In this document: positions 23,429 to 35,862 of the stretch, piece by piece
Layout of the letters: each line of letters opens with the position of its first letter
Numbering within the stretch: the stretch's first letter is position 1
Origin: Annona cherimola
Taxonomy: Eukaryota > Streptophyta > Magnoliopsida > Magnoliales > Annonaceae
Direction: 5' to 3'
DNA: 64,000 nt
Assembly (NCBI GenBank): GCA_030490835.1
Contig: CM059971.1
Location: 620,001-684,000 of the forward strand
The notes under the pieces: model-generated
Database searches by the model: none
Told to the model about the DNA's origin: nothing
The model's input: only the letters and a program-made list of their open reading frames with translations
Position numbers and translations under genes: made by a program

Positions 23429-23695
23429 GGGTGTGTTTGGTAATGAATAAAACTTTTGAAGAATAAAAGTTGTCAAATGATGTGATATTGTAGGGGTAAT
23501 GATGAGGAGTAAAGAGAATAAATTTAAAATAAATAGGTTAGTTGCATTGGTAGTTGTGTAGAAATGATTGAAAAGTAGGGTTGTTGTATAGAAAGATATG
23601 TAAAAAATAATTAAAAAATAGTAGTTATGAAGAGTGAAAAGTTTTAGATTGAAAAGTTTTACCTTGACAACTTTTGCAAATTACCAAACACACCC
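23429..23695 (+). mobile_element. Tourist-like MITE
   Basis: 267 bp with GGGTGTGTTTGGTAA and TTACCAAACACACCC inverted termini. TAA follows the right end (23696-23698); the left triplet is ACA, presumably mutated. Closely related to 11060-11265 and 43257-43537. Confidence 0.85.
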
Positions 23696-24129
23696 TAACT
23701 ATTAGTCCTTAAAAACCCTAGACATAAATTATCTAAAATTTTAAATCATAATGCTCACAAAAATCATGACAAGTTAAAAAATATTAACAATGTAAATGAT
23801 TGCCTTCAAATTATTAAGCAAAATAAAATAGAATATAAAATAAAGCAAAATAGTAAATAAAAATAATGTAGCAAAGAAAATAAAAAGACTTAAAGAATCA
23901 GAACCAACAAAATTATAATCAAAGAATATAGGATCTTCATTTAAATTAATTTTAGGATTTTTAAGGATTATCAATATAATCATTTATATTATTAGTCATA
24001 GCTTGTTTCTCATTTCTATTTTGTTTTGTAGTCATAACGTCTTCGCTAGCTGACATCATGTTAGATTGATCAACATACATCGAAAAGTCAATATAAAATT
24101 TATTACTTAATTCTTCTTATTAAAATGCA

Positions 24130-26130
24130 TCATCATCAATGATTTGATTATCTTCTAAAAGAATATCAATTTTATGTGGAAAATGATATAAATCTCATGA
24201 TTTTATCTTAACAAATATAAACTAATTTTTCCTTAAAGATTCTCCACATAAAATACTTGTATTGCTTGAGATGCTGAGAATAGAAGGTTCATTATTCCTT
24301 AAGATTTTTTGGCATTAACATTTGTCTATCCAAGAGTATCAATTTTATAACTCTTGCCATGAGAACAATTCAACTATACACATTTAAACAAATAAACTTA
24401 TCATCTTCTAACATAATTTACTTGATAAATGTCTATCAATATACCATAATACTATTTGTTAGGGTCTTTATCATCTTCTTTTATTAAGACCCCATAATCT
24501 TGAGTTTTTAATGTACTTTCATTATCTTTAGTTTGAAATTTAAAGTCTTTCACTTGAAATATTTGATATCCTTTCATCATTACTAATGGCTCATTGGCTA
24601 AGCTAAGAAGGTCACCACTTGTTTATCCTTCTAAATGTAAATGGGAAACCCATATAAAACTGATGATAATGAAAGTTGAAAATTGTTTTCTTTATAAAAA
24701 TAATCTTTTAACCTTTATAAATTACTTACATGTTGATAAAACCAAGTTGAGAATTCAACTTTGTAACGTTCAATGATATTTTTGACGTTCATTTTCTGCA
24801 ACTCTCTTTTGTGATATTTGTAAATACGTATATAATTAATGCATTGGAAAATATGGTAAACATAAACAACTCAAGTAAAATATTTAAACTTACTCAATAA
24901 AGGGCAATACTTCATCACAATTATTTAAAATGTATTTGTAAGCCCATCGAACTCTTCTTTATTAAGTTCATATGATTTACCTTCTTGTTATGATCTCCCT
25001 ACTTCAATAAAAATAGATAATTCACTTTTTATCATTTCTTGGTACTCAATTGAGTATAATCTTAATGCCATGTAGATATCTTGACTAAATAGTCAAATGC
25101 TCGTTTGTAGGATAACCCTCAACTACTACAAGATGAGTTTATCAAAATAAATAAATCGAAAAATTAGTTTAAGATAAATTTGTAATTTTACCCTTTTGAA
25201 TCACCATAATTTAAAAAATATTATCTCTCAAGTGGATACATCTAACAGTATTGGATTGGGCCTAGCCAATCTTGCTTCTCTCGCTAGATGAACTGGTAAA
25301 TATACCATAATGTCAAAAAATAACGGTGGAAAAATCATTTCTAACTTTCATAATGTTATTACAATTTGTTTCTCAATTTGGCCCAAATCATCTGCTTCAA
25401 TGCCTTCAAATATAAATCTCTAAAGAAAATGCTCGATTCAACTAATGGCTAAAACTCTTCCTTTTTCATCAATCCATGTAACGAATATGGAAGAAGTATT
25501 TGTATGAAAATGTGATGATCATGACGTTTTGTACCTAAAATTTTACATTCCTTTACATTGACACGATGAGAGATATTGGAAGAGAATCAATCAAGAATTT
25601 TGATATCTTTTAAGAACTTGCGAAAGCAATTATCTCATTGGATGAGAAAGTGTAACAAGTTGTTGACATAAAAATGTGGATGAAGTTCATGTTTTATGCC
25701 CATCTCCATCATGTTATAATGATCTTTTATAGTATCCTTAGTTTACCTCGTAAATTCATTAAAGTTTTCAAAATATTATTATTTACATTTCTTTCTATAT
25801 GCATGACATCTAAATTATGATGTAGCAAGAGAGATTTTCAATATGATAGATCAAAAAATACTTTTCTTTTGCCAATTATAAGCACTACATAACTCTTCAT
25901 GCGTTGGCTTCATAATTTTCCCGAATATGGCTGGATGAAGAGATCTAAACTATAGAAATACTCCATTATTTGTCAAAGGTTGGGGTGCATTTCCATTTTC
26001 CTTTTCTATTATGCAAAAACTTTTTATTTTTCTTCCATAGATAATCTAATAGTAAAAAAGCACTGATGACCTATATAATTTCTATTTTTGTGTTTTTAAA
26101 GGTAAGATAACATATATCTTTACTACTATT
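24130..26130 (-). pseudogene. Decayed CACTA (En/Spm) transposase: TNP2 + DUF4218 + DUF4216
   Basis: Minus-strand translation in shifting frames shows ordered CACTA transposase landmarks. TNP2 fragments GHQCFF (about 26070) and HNLDVMHIERNVNNNILKTL (about 25840-25780). The DUF4218 hallmark KLEMIFPPLFFDIMVYLPVH then LAREARLARP (about 25350-25260). The segment KSYELNKEEFDGL (about 24980). DUF4216-like QVKDFKFQTKDNE and YYGILIDIYQVNY (about 24560-24420). A QVFYVE-like tail (about 24260). Stops and frameshifts are frequent, so it cannot make a functional protein. CACTA transposases cut and paste elements with CACTA/CACTG ends; this relic shows the family that mobilised the non-autonomous copies nearby was once present in full. 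Confidence 0.85.
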
Positions 26131-26527
26131 CACAATTTCTCTGTAAATATACGAGTCGGACAAATATAAGAAGTAAATGAAAGTAACATTCTTTCTTTGT
26201 TCTAATTTGTCAAAGAACCGATCAAAAATAATTGTTGTAGCATATGGCTATTAGGATTCCAAAGGTATCCAACTCTGGTTTGTTGTTATGCATCTGCACA
26301 CAATTTAGATAAGATGAGGCTAAATTGAGAATGCAAGATAGAAAAATTGAGAATAAGAAAAAGTGCATTGATATTGAGAAAAGATGTAGTACAACTTAAA
26401 TAAAAAAGTAAGTTGTTATTTTCTAATAATGGAAAAAAATTTTGAAAAATGAGAGATTGTATTCCATCCTAATCAAATTTTTATCTCATTCCTTTTTTAT
26501 TGGTATTACATTTTTATCCCATTCTAA

Positions 26528-26720
26528 GGGGTTGTTTGGAAATGATGAATGGGAAAAAAACTGTAGAATCTGGTGAAATAGGAAAAAGGAAAATTTTGAA
26601 AATTGTGTAAGTGATAGAAAATGATAGGGCTAAAGTTGAAATAAATAGGTATGATAGAAGGTAGCTAGTACAAAAAATGATTGGAATATAGAGGTAAAAA
26701 TAAAAAAAATATGGATTTTG
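26528..26720 (+). mobile_element. Tourist-like MITE, truncated
   Basis: Begins GGGGTTGTTTGGAAATG after TAA (26525-26527) and carries the family's interior, but no matching right terminus is present. Confidence 0.55.
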
Positions 26721-26729
26721 TTGCGCTAC

Positions 26730-27485
26730 TCTTTGCAATTTAAGACTAAATTTTCTATAATTTGTAATATTTTTAACTCTTATTTAATTACTTTCATTAC
26801 TTTCATCCATTTTTTTTTTGTCTTGCTGGTATTCTCCTACTACCTTCTACTTGGATCGACTCTGTCCTCCTAACCAATGTCATTTTAGGCCTCCATTTAA
26901 TATGAACAAACTATTTTAATCTATTTTCTCACATTTTATCACAAATTTAAAAATATAATTATTATTTGATAAATGATTGGTCTCGAAAAAAGTATTCTCA
27001 TGTCATCCGATGAATTACCATGAATATCTAATGCCAAATGTCCCCTAAAAGTGAACAAAATGAGAGCAATATAAGGATGCAAACCTGCTAATAAACAAAG
27101 ACTAAGGAATTTTTTTTGACTAAGGAATTTTTTTATGGATATTCATATGTTACAATTGTCTCAACTTAGTGTTACAATCAGGCCCTGTGACACTCTTAGC
27201 AATATTCTTATAGAAATCTTCAACGTTCTAATTTTTTTAATAATAATTCTTAATTTTTAACTGGTGGACACTCCCACGATCTTGAGGAGACAATGCCACT
27301 AACAAAAGTTATACTATGCGACATGCTACTAATGCCAGTGGAGCAAAGGATGCCCAACGAGATGGGGCACGCCTCAATAATACTAAGAAGGCCTCAATAG
27401 CAAGACCAAGGAAGTTGTATTGTTACAAAATGCTAAAGTAATCAACCAATGTCTACTCCCTATTAGTGGAAGCCATGGCTGCTCC
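26730..27485. other. Interval without recognisable gene
   Basis: No supported coding region. 27290-27440 is less AT-rich than its surroundings but gives no recognisable protein. Confidence 0.35.
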
Positions 27486-27489
27486 AGTG

Positions 27490-27925
27490 GGGTCATTACA
27501 AGGAAAAATTATTTCCTGTTATCCTTGCAAATGATGAACCTTTAGCAAGAAAATAATATTTCCTTTCATAAAATTCTACAGCAAGGGCCATTATTTCCTT
27601 GCCGATAGTGAACTTTTAGCAAGGAAATAATATTTACTTGTAAAATAATGTTATACAAAATTTAGCATTAGCAGGGGACCTCATTTCTTTGCTAATAGGT
27701 AACTTTTAGCAAGGAAATAATATTTCTTTGTAAAAAAAATGGTTGAATAACAATTCAACATTTGCAAGGAACCTTATTTCCTTATCAATAATGAACTTTT
27801 AACGAGAAAATGATATTTCTTCGCAACAAATTGCTGCTTAAAATTTAACTAGGGCAAGGGATCTCATTTGTTTGCCAATGGTGAAATTTTTAGCTAGAAA
27901 ATCATACTCCTGTTGCGTAAAAGTA
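27490..27925. repeat. About 105-bp tandem repeats, CACTA-type subterminal region
   Basis: Four or so diverged units built around AGCAAGGAAATAATATTTCC, itself nearly palindromic. They start at CATTACAAGGAAAAATTATT, which resembles the CACTACAAGAAAA terminus of CACTA elements. Repeats near a CACTA-like terminus fit a subterminal transposase-binding region. No partner terminus was found. Confidence 0.5.
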
Positions 27926-28610
27926 GATTAACAGTTTAGATGGCTAGAAGTTTGATAGTTACTCATTTTTATTGATTTTAGTGTCATCAAAGGGATAATT
28001 TCGACGTAATTAATAATTCAATGATTTCTCAAAGTTTTTAAATTTCCATAGAAATTGGTGTGCTTATGTTGAAACATAGTTCTATGATATAAATTAATTT
28101 TTTTTGTAATCTAATAACTTGAATACAACATGAATATTTTTCTCAATTTTGGTATGACCGAGATCTCTCCTCCAATTTTCTCATGCTCTCTCGCTCTCTT
28201 TCTAGATTTTCTTCTTCAATCTGCTATGTGATTTCATTTTCTCTGTTGTAATCAAGCAGGAAACGTAGCGCCTCCTTAGTGAGCCTGGTATCTATTTCTA
28301 TCCGTATATTTTTCTATGTTTTTTTTGCCTTTGCAATGAAGAATTTTTGCCTGTGTAAAGTATTATTACATTATAATGCATATGTGAATTTATCTAAGGA
28401 TTTTTTATAATTTATACATAAAATATATATTTTGAAGGAAATATAGACCATGCCAATTGGGTTAAACTTTGTCTCCTAACTAGAAACAAATGATGCTATA
28501 TTCAATAAATGATATAGTTTTCACATCTCATCAAGGTGAGCCGAAATGAATGTGGTTAACGGAAAACTTCTATATAACCTAATATATAGAAGCAGAACCC
28601 ATTGAATATA

Positions 28611-28965
28611 CAGGAATTGGAGCTGTCCTATGAGATTAAGGAGAGACTTCTGGGCAGCACAATGCTGGAGACGTGAGGAAGTTACAGATGCTCTGTCTGT
28701 GAAGGCAAAAGCAATTTAGTGTGGTGTGGAATGGGGCGTTGAATTACAGCTACCACCCAAAGAATTGGAAAGTGATTCGTTATTACTAATCAATTTTCCG
28801 AATGATGAAGCTGATGTTCTGTCGACGGTGGGTACCATTCTTCAAGAAACTAGAATGCAAGCTACGAAAATCTCTGCTATCTCATATAAACGTGTTCTTA
28901 GGACAGGGAACAGTGAAGCTCTAGCAGCCTATGCAGCTTCAAATGTGGAAGGATGTATAACCTGG
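28611..28965 (+). pseudogene. RNase H (RVT_3) domain relic
   Basis: Fragments in two frames reproduce the plant RVT_3 pattern: GIGAVL at about 28620, followed by stops, then AAQCWRREEVTDALSVKAKAI, a stop, CGVEWGVELQLPPKELESDS, LLLINFPNDEADVLSTVG and SYKRVLRTGNSEALAAYAAS. RVT_3 is the ribonuclease H fold domain of plant LINE-type elements and of stand-alone relatives. Two stops near the first conserved aspartate region, one between KAI and CGV, and at least one frameshift show decay. The open stretch from 28726 to 29217 keeps only the C-terminal half of the domain plus unrelated sequence. Confidence 0.75.
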
Positions 28966-29325
28966 CGGAGATGCCTACCTTTTCTTATTCGAATTTGTAC
29001 AATTCAACATCTATCTTCAAGGGATACAACAAAGTCCTACCTGAATCCTATCGGAAGACCATGCTCTCACTACTATTTTTTCGCTCATGTGAGGGTTTTG
29101 CGTAGACTCTATGGATGGCACTGTCCACGACGAATCAGGTATAACCCAGTTGACAGATGCCTACTTAGTTTCCATGCAAATCTTTTGTTTTTGGGCAGGT
29201 CTTCTTTCATGGAATGAAAAACAGATGTTTTCATTAAAAAAAACAAGAAGAAGAACCTATGTTATTTAAGGAAAAAAAAAATTTATATAGAAAAGCATAT
29301 TTTATTGTTAAACATTGTAATATCC

Positions 29326-29700
29326 AAAAATAATGTATCCAATTTGGACCTTAGGTGACAAGTTAAGCTGTTGACTATTGAATTTTTGACCTATAGAAAT
29401 TTATAGAGAAAATTTTTATTTTTGAAAAATAGCGGTAAAAGATAACATATTTTATTCTCCACTAGTAAGTAGGTCCATATCCCAATGAATCTACGAGATT
29501 TTTCAAAAATTCTTTCATGTATTTCCATTCATTGCCACCCATTGCACTTGTACATTATGCTTAGACTCCAAAGAAGAGTTATGGTAGGAGATGCCATAAA
29601 AAGGGAGAGAAGGGATTTGAAGGAAGAGATTTGGTTTAGAAATACTTCTATGATTGAGATAAAATTTTGGATAAGAAAAAAAGGGGAGCTAGCTTCTTGA
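29326..29700 (+). repeat. LTR start fragment, Ty3/gypsy-like
   Basis: TGTAATATCC at 29326 is a common start of long plant gypsy LTRs. The block around GGTCCATATCCCAATGAATC (about 29472) recurs at about 31650 and 34405 within the tandem units. Only a fragment is visible. Confidence 0.35.
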
Positions 29701-30059
29701 AAATGGATTTTATTTCTACAAGTAAAGTGAGTAAAAATTTGATCATTTTATTTGTGAAATTCTAAGTTTTTACACATAGATTCTTGATGTATGAATTTAT
29801 AATTTTTTGGTGTTAAATGATGGATTTAAGAATGATATTTTTTAAAATTGTTAGATCCACAGAAATCTACTGTTATTTCTCAAATTAGACCTATATTAAT
29901 AAAATATATAAGCCTAATATGATTTTTTTAATATTACCGCCTCACTCAACAGAGAAAAACGGAGAAGAAGAATCATACATCTGATTTTTTTTGATAATTT
30001 AGGAAAATCCCTCCAATTATATGAAATGTGGAAAAGTCCAGATAGATTAAATTTAAGAA

Positions 30060-30370
30060 CAGCCCTTCTCTACTCTCTAGCCTATATTTCGGGTTGGGCT
30101 TTCTCGTATGTGGCCTGGCTCTTAGCTAGATGGGAATCCAATAACAAGCCTCCTAAAGCCCAGTATTTTAAGCCCAGAAAATAAGTCTACATAAGATGGT
30201 CTAACTCTGGAGTAGGCTTCGACTTGAGAAGCCCCTTTCAGTAGCCCAAAAACGAAAGTTAGAAGACAACAGCCCAGAAGAATCTGAGGCCAGAAATAAA
30301 ATTTGGCCCACGAGCTGGATCCAGCAGCAGTGGCACGTGGCACGTCTTGAGTGGCCAGAACCATTTTTCA
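30060..30370. promoter_or_regulatory. Cluster of site II (TGGGCY) motifs and a G-box
   Basis: Six TGGGCY/RGCCCA motifs occur at 30095, 30157, 30171, 30242, 30271 and 30305, with a CACGTGGC G-box/ABRE-like site at 30334. Site II clusters are known from promoters of plant ribosomal and growth genes. No recognisable gene starts on either side, so this may be an orphan promoter, a repeat-borne one, or chance. The 80-codon minus-strand frame inside it is not supported as a gene. Confidence 0.3.
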
Positions 30371-30542
30371 TTTCTTTTGATCTTAGATTCCGATTTATAT
30401 GATCAATAGTCGATTTCTATGCTTTTGAATGTTTTAAATATGATGTACGGATCAGATTTATATTAAATGTCATTATGATAATGTTTTGGTGGGCAGCCCT
30501 ATGTTAAGGGATTAACCACTAGTTTGTGGCCTATCTATGATC

Positions 30543-33357
30543 CAATTTCAGACCTTTTACATGTTGAATTAGTAGCTGAGTTAACCAAGCTGGATTTTTG
30601 AAATAATTGGAAGAGTATATAAAAATATTAAAATTTTTATGAAGAAATATATTGCATTTTAGGCAACCTAAAAATGCACGATATATTTATTATATATTGA
30701 GGGATGATTCCATACAAGCAACTACATGAGACTTGTTATTTTTTTATTTTTTAATAGTTAAAAAATTTTAAAAAAAATTGTGTTTAAAAATAAAAAAATA
30801 TTTAAAATCTCTCAAAAATGGTAAATTTTGATTTATAGGTTAAATACACCTAATTGTACATGTTTATACAAATATCAAAAAAAAAATTTTACAAGTCTCC
30901 CATGGCTGGATGCATGGGATTACCCCTCTTATATATTTTATTCTTCATATATTGAGTTTTACTCATTTCTAGTAATTAAATTGTCCTACAAATTCTTCAT
31001 ATATTAAGTTTTACTCATTTCTAGTAATTAAATTGTCGTACAAATTCTTCATATATTAAGTTTTATTAATTTCTAGTATTTAAATTGTCCTACAAAAAAT
31101 ACAGCAGGTGGCTCGTAATGTCTTTGTGGAGCATGCATTTTATTTTATGTTTATTTGAGTCTTGAACTTAATTATGTGTTATAATAAGTTTTATAACATT
31201 TACCAACTTCGTATTATTTTGTTTTATTGTTTAAATGCAAATTATTAAATTATTCGTCCATTTATGCTTAAGTCATGATTAAACTAGGCCCATCATACGA
31301 GAGATCTTGCTAGATAACTTCTATGTCCACGTTCAAAGGATTTTATTATTAGACATTTAATATACGTCGTACGGTTCGTAAATCAACAAATCCCACAAAT
31401 AATATGTTCGATTGCCAGCTGGATCCTGAAATCTGGTCCATGGGCATATTGCCAGCTGGAACTTGTCTTGGCTGATACTACAAATGCGGATTATATAATT
31501 TAGTGCATTAATTACATCAGCTGCTGACGTCAGGGAGGATGACATCACAGGCAATCCAGTAGAGTCAATATATATTTTTAGTGTGGACCTTAATTTCCCA
31601 ATTTATAGAGAAATTTTTTTATTTTTGGAAAATAGTGGTAGAAGATAAGTGGGTCCATATCCCAATGAATTTACGAGATTTTTCAAAGCTTTTTTCCTTT
31701 TAAATTTCTTTTAATTCACGAGGTGAGTGGATCACATTAACCGCTGGCCTATTAGTCAGCGTCCATGGCTAATGGACACTGTGTTGTACTTTATTCATTG
31801 TGCAGTTCTATGCCGCTTCTTGTTCTTTTAGTTTAAATTTTTTTAAATTTTAAATTATTTATGATCACCTTTATCCATCTATAGTGAGGGTATGTCGGAA
31901 AATGTTAAAACTTTTAGATGAAAAATTTTTAGTATAAAAGTTTTTAAAATAAAACAAAATGATGCAGTATGATAAAGATAATAATGAGAAGTAAAGATAA
32001 TAAAGTTAAAATAAATAAGTTTACATATACGTGTGTTGAAAAGTTAGAGATTTACATAAGAAAATGTAAAGAAATAATTTAAAAATAAAATAATTATAAT
32101 GAACGAAAAGTTTTTGCTTTTGCCAAGCACATACTTACTTATAACTCTAAAAACATGTATTGAAAACTTTTGTCTACCGCTTTATGTATGCTATGCATTT
32201 TTCAAAAAATTTAATATTTATATTAATATTTTTACAAGTAAAAATGTAATAGTTATATATTCATTCAAAAATATAATTTTTACAAGATTTAAGGTTCTAA
32301 TGAAAGTTACCATAGAGGCCTCTGCTTAGGGGTGCAACTTGCGTAGGGTACCCACCGACCCGACCCTAATTTGGGTAGGGTAGGGTAAAAAATATTACTC
32401 ATGGGTATGGGTAGGGTACAAATTATTACCCGCCTCATCAAATAAGGTACGGGTAGGGTAGATACGTTGGGTACCCAGAACTGACCCACATAGGTACTCA
32501 TATAGGTAATTAATGTGTGCATAATTATATACATGTCTAATATATATTATATAGTATGCATTATGCTTTATCTTTAACATCTTTTGTGCACATATATTTT
32601 AATAAATTAAAGTTTAAATGAATTTTGTACTTTGTGAAGTATAAATTTAAATGAATTTATATATGCAATTGACTTCCGAAAGACTCTTATAAATACGCTT
32701 GTGACTTATGATTATAATATGTTAATAGTTTTAATTATTAAGTCATTATGGTCTATACTTCATATTTTTATATAATAATATAAACAATAATATATGTACA
32801 TATGATTTTAAAACACAAATGAGTATTATTTTACATTATTTAAAATAACATAAAAAATTTTAAAAAAACATTATATTTGAATATTAAAGGAACTAATTTG
32901 GAACCGAAACTGGAATCAACCCTGTGAGTAATGAGTAGGATAGGGTACACTAGGAACCGAATCAACAAATGAGTAGAGTAGGGTATGCCTTTTACAAATA
33001 GGGTATGGGTAGGGTAGACCATTACCCGAACCAAACCGACCAAAGTTGCACCCTTAGCTTTGCTTCACATATGTCTTAGTTTCGAATTTTGGCTTTGGCA
33101 ATTTAGGAGCATGTTCCTTATTTATATTTGGGAGCTTGTAGTCTCTCCCATTAATATTGAAAAGCTTGTAAGCTTATTTGAAAATACTGTAAGAATTGTC
33201 TTGAAGCTAAATTATAATGAGGAGTAATCCTGTTAGCCCGGACTAAGCAAATGTACCGCTTAGCCCACATCAAAAAATCCATTTATAACAATTTTTAAAA
33301 TTTTTTCTTTATACACTTGTTTATCTAAGTATATTTAACATATAAACTAAGCTAGAT
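30543..33357 (+). repeat. Tandem unit A (about 2.08 kb plus hAT insertion)
   Basis: First of two complete direct units. Shared landmarks with unit B: CAAGCTGGATTTTTGAA at the start, CATGGCTGGATGCATGGG, CCAGCTGGATCCT, the TGACATCA segment and CTTGTAGTCTCTCCC near the end. Unit A lacks a stretch present in unit B (about 34045-34125) and carries the 730-bp hAT-like insertion. No gene is recognised; the short frames here are repeat shadows. Confidence 0.85.
32327..33056. mobile_element. hAT-like non-autonomous element
   Basis: 730 bp with TAGGGGTGCAACTT / AAGTTGCACCCTTA termini. It is flanked by CCTCTGCT (32319-32326) and GCTTTGCT (33057-33064), each one change from GCTCTGCT, the uninterrupted sequence in unit B near 35075. 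An 8-bp duplication and TAGGGGTG ends fit the hAT superfamily. Both subterminal regions carry repeated GGGTAGGGTA-type motifs. No transposase is encoded. Confidence 0.85.
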
Positions 33358-35372
33358 TTTTGAATTAGTAGATGAATTAACCAAGCTAGATTTTTGAAGT
33401 TATCGGAAGAGTATATAAACATATTGAAATTTTTATGAAGAAACATATTGCATTTTAGGTAACCTAAAAATGCACGAGATACTCATTATATATTGAGGGA
33501 TGATCCATATGGGCAACTACATGAGACCTATTTTTTTATAGTTGGAAAATTTTAAAAAAATTGATGTGTTTAAAAATAAAAAAATATTTAAAAGCTCTCA
33601 AAAATGGTAAATTTTGATTAATAGGTTAAATCCACCAAATTGTACATGTTTATACAAATATCAAAAAAAATATTTTTATAAGGCTCCCATGGCTGGATGC
33701 ATGGGATTACCCCTCTTATATATTTTATTCTTCATATATTAAGTTTTACTCATTTCTAGTATTTAAAATGTCCCACAAAAAATGCAGCATGTGGATCACA
33801 ATGTCTCTGTGGAGCATGCATTTTATTTTATTGTTTATTTGAGTCTCGAACTTAATTATGGGTTATAATAAGTTAAGTTTGTATAACAGTTACCAACTTC
33901 ATATTATTTTGTTTTATTGTTTAAATGCAAATTATTAAATTATTCGTCCTGTTATGCTTAAGTCATGATTTAAACTGGGCCAACCATACGAGAGATCTTG
34001 GAAGATAACTTATATGTCCACGTTCAAAGAATTTTATTATTAGACATTATGAATGAACTTGACTATGCAAAATCATTTAATATACGTCGTACGGTTCTGC
34101 AGTGTCAATATCTTCATTTGAAAACGGTTCGTAAATCAACAAATCCCACACAAATAATGTGTTCGATTGCCAGCTGGATCCTCAATTCTGGTCCATGGGC
34201 ATATTGCCAGCTGGAACATGTCTTGGCCGATAGTACAAATGCGGATTATATAATATAGCGCATTAATTACATCAGCTGCTGATGTCAGGGAGGATGACAT
34301 CACAGCCAATGTAGTAGAGTCAATATATATTTTTAGTGTGGACCTCAATTTCCCAATTTATGTAGAAAATTTTTAATTTTTGGAAAATAGTGGTAGAAGA
34401 TAAGTGGGTCCATATCCCAATGAATCTACGAGATTTTTCAAAACTTTTTCCTTTTTAATTTCTTTTAAATCACGAGGTGAGTGGAACACATTAACCGCGG
34501 GCCTATTAGTTAGCGTCCATGATTAATGGACACTCTGTCTGTTGTACTTTATTCATTGTGCAGTTCCATGACGTTTCTTGTTCTTTTAGTTTAATTTTAT
34601 TTTAAATTTTAAATTATTTATGATCACCTTTATCCATCTATCATGAGCGTAGGTTCGAAAATGTTAAAACTTTTAGATGAAAAATTTTTAATATAAAAAT
34701 TTTTAAAATAAAATAAAATGATGCAATATGATAAAGATAATAATGAGAAGTAAAGATAATAAAGTTAAAATAAATAAGTTTACATATATGTGCAGTGAAA
34801 AGTTAGATATTTGCATAAGAAAATATGAAGAAATAATTAAAAAATAAAATAGTTATAATGAACGAAAAGATTTTGCTTTTGCTAAGCACAAACTTAGTTA
34901 TAACTCTTAAAACATGTATTGAAAACTTTATCTACCGCTTTATGTATGCTATGCATTTTTCAAAAAATTTAATATTTATATTAATATTTTTACAAGTAAA
35001 AATGTAATAGTTATATATTCATTGGAAAATATAATTTTTACAATATTTAAGGTTCTAATGAAAGTTATCACGGAGGGCTCTGCTTCACACATGTCTTAGT
35101 TTTGAATTTAGGCTTTGGCAATTTAAGAGTACGTTCCTTATTGATATTGGAGAGCTTGTAGTCTCTCCCATTAATATTTAGAAGCTTGTAATCTTATTTG
35201 AGAATATTGTAAGAATTGTCTTAAAGATAAATTATAACGATTAATCTTGTTAACCCAGACTAAGCAAATGTCCCGCTTAGCCCACATCAGAAAATCCATT
35301 TATAATATTTTTTTTTTTTGCTTTTTTTCTCATGCACTTGTTTATCTAAGTATATTTAACATATAAACCAAG
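33358..35372 (+). repeat. Tandem unit B (about 2.0 kb)
   Basis: Second complete unit, colinear with unit A but without the hAT element. A third partial unit follows to about 35590 and then gives way to MITE-like sequence. Confidence 0.85.
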
Positions 35373-35590
35373 CTAGATTTTTGAAATAATTGGAAGAGTA
35401 TATAAACATATTGAAATTTGTATGAAGAAACATATTGCATTTTAGGTAACTTAAAAATGCAATATACTCTTTATATATTAAGGGATGATCCCATTCGGGC
35501 GACTACATGAGACCTTTTTTTTTTCTTATAGTCAGAAAATTTTTAAAAAATTTCTATGTTTAAAAATAAAAAATATTTAAAAAATTAAAA
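35373..35590 (+). repeat. Tandem unit C, partial
   Basis: Repeats the first part of the units (AAGCTAGATTTTTGAAATAA, TATTGCATTTTAGGTAAC, GGGATGATCCCAT) and then diverges into MITE-family sequence. Confidence 0.7.
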
Positions 35591-35862
35591 TATTTATGAA
35601 AAGTGAAAAGTTTTAAATTAAAAAAATTTTAACTTAACATTTTTCATCTGTTGCCAACTCATCTATCTGTGCTCCTGTGAGGAAACCAACTGAGAACACA
35701 GGAGACAATCGTGTCTACGCCTTCACCTGTGGAGATGGCGTGCAGTTGGTATAATGCACATTAAGTACCCTTTGGCAAGGGAGACATAGCACCGCTATTA
35801 TTTTTTGGCCGGTGGGTGTCTCTCTCCAGAGCACTACTGGCATGCTGCTCTAATCATGTTAC

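Noticed and set aside
27490..27925. Regularly spaced repeats that could suggest a CRISPR array
   Set aside because: Units are contiguous and diverged, without unique spacers; fits CACTA subterminal repeats in a plant genome.
28960..29217. C-terminal half of the open frame after the RNase H relic
   Set aside because: No RVT_3 similarity in this frame; another frame resembles more of the family, so this stretch is probably a frameshifted tail.
30122..30364. Minus-strand frame of 80 codons
   Set aside because: No recognisable domain; sits in the site II motif cluster and is probably chance.
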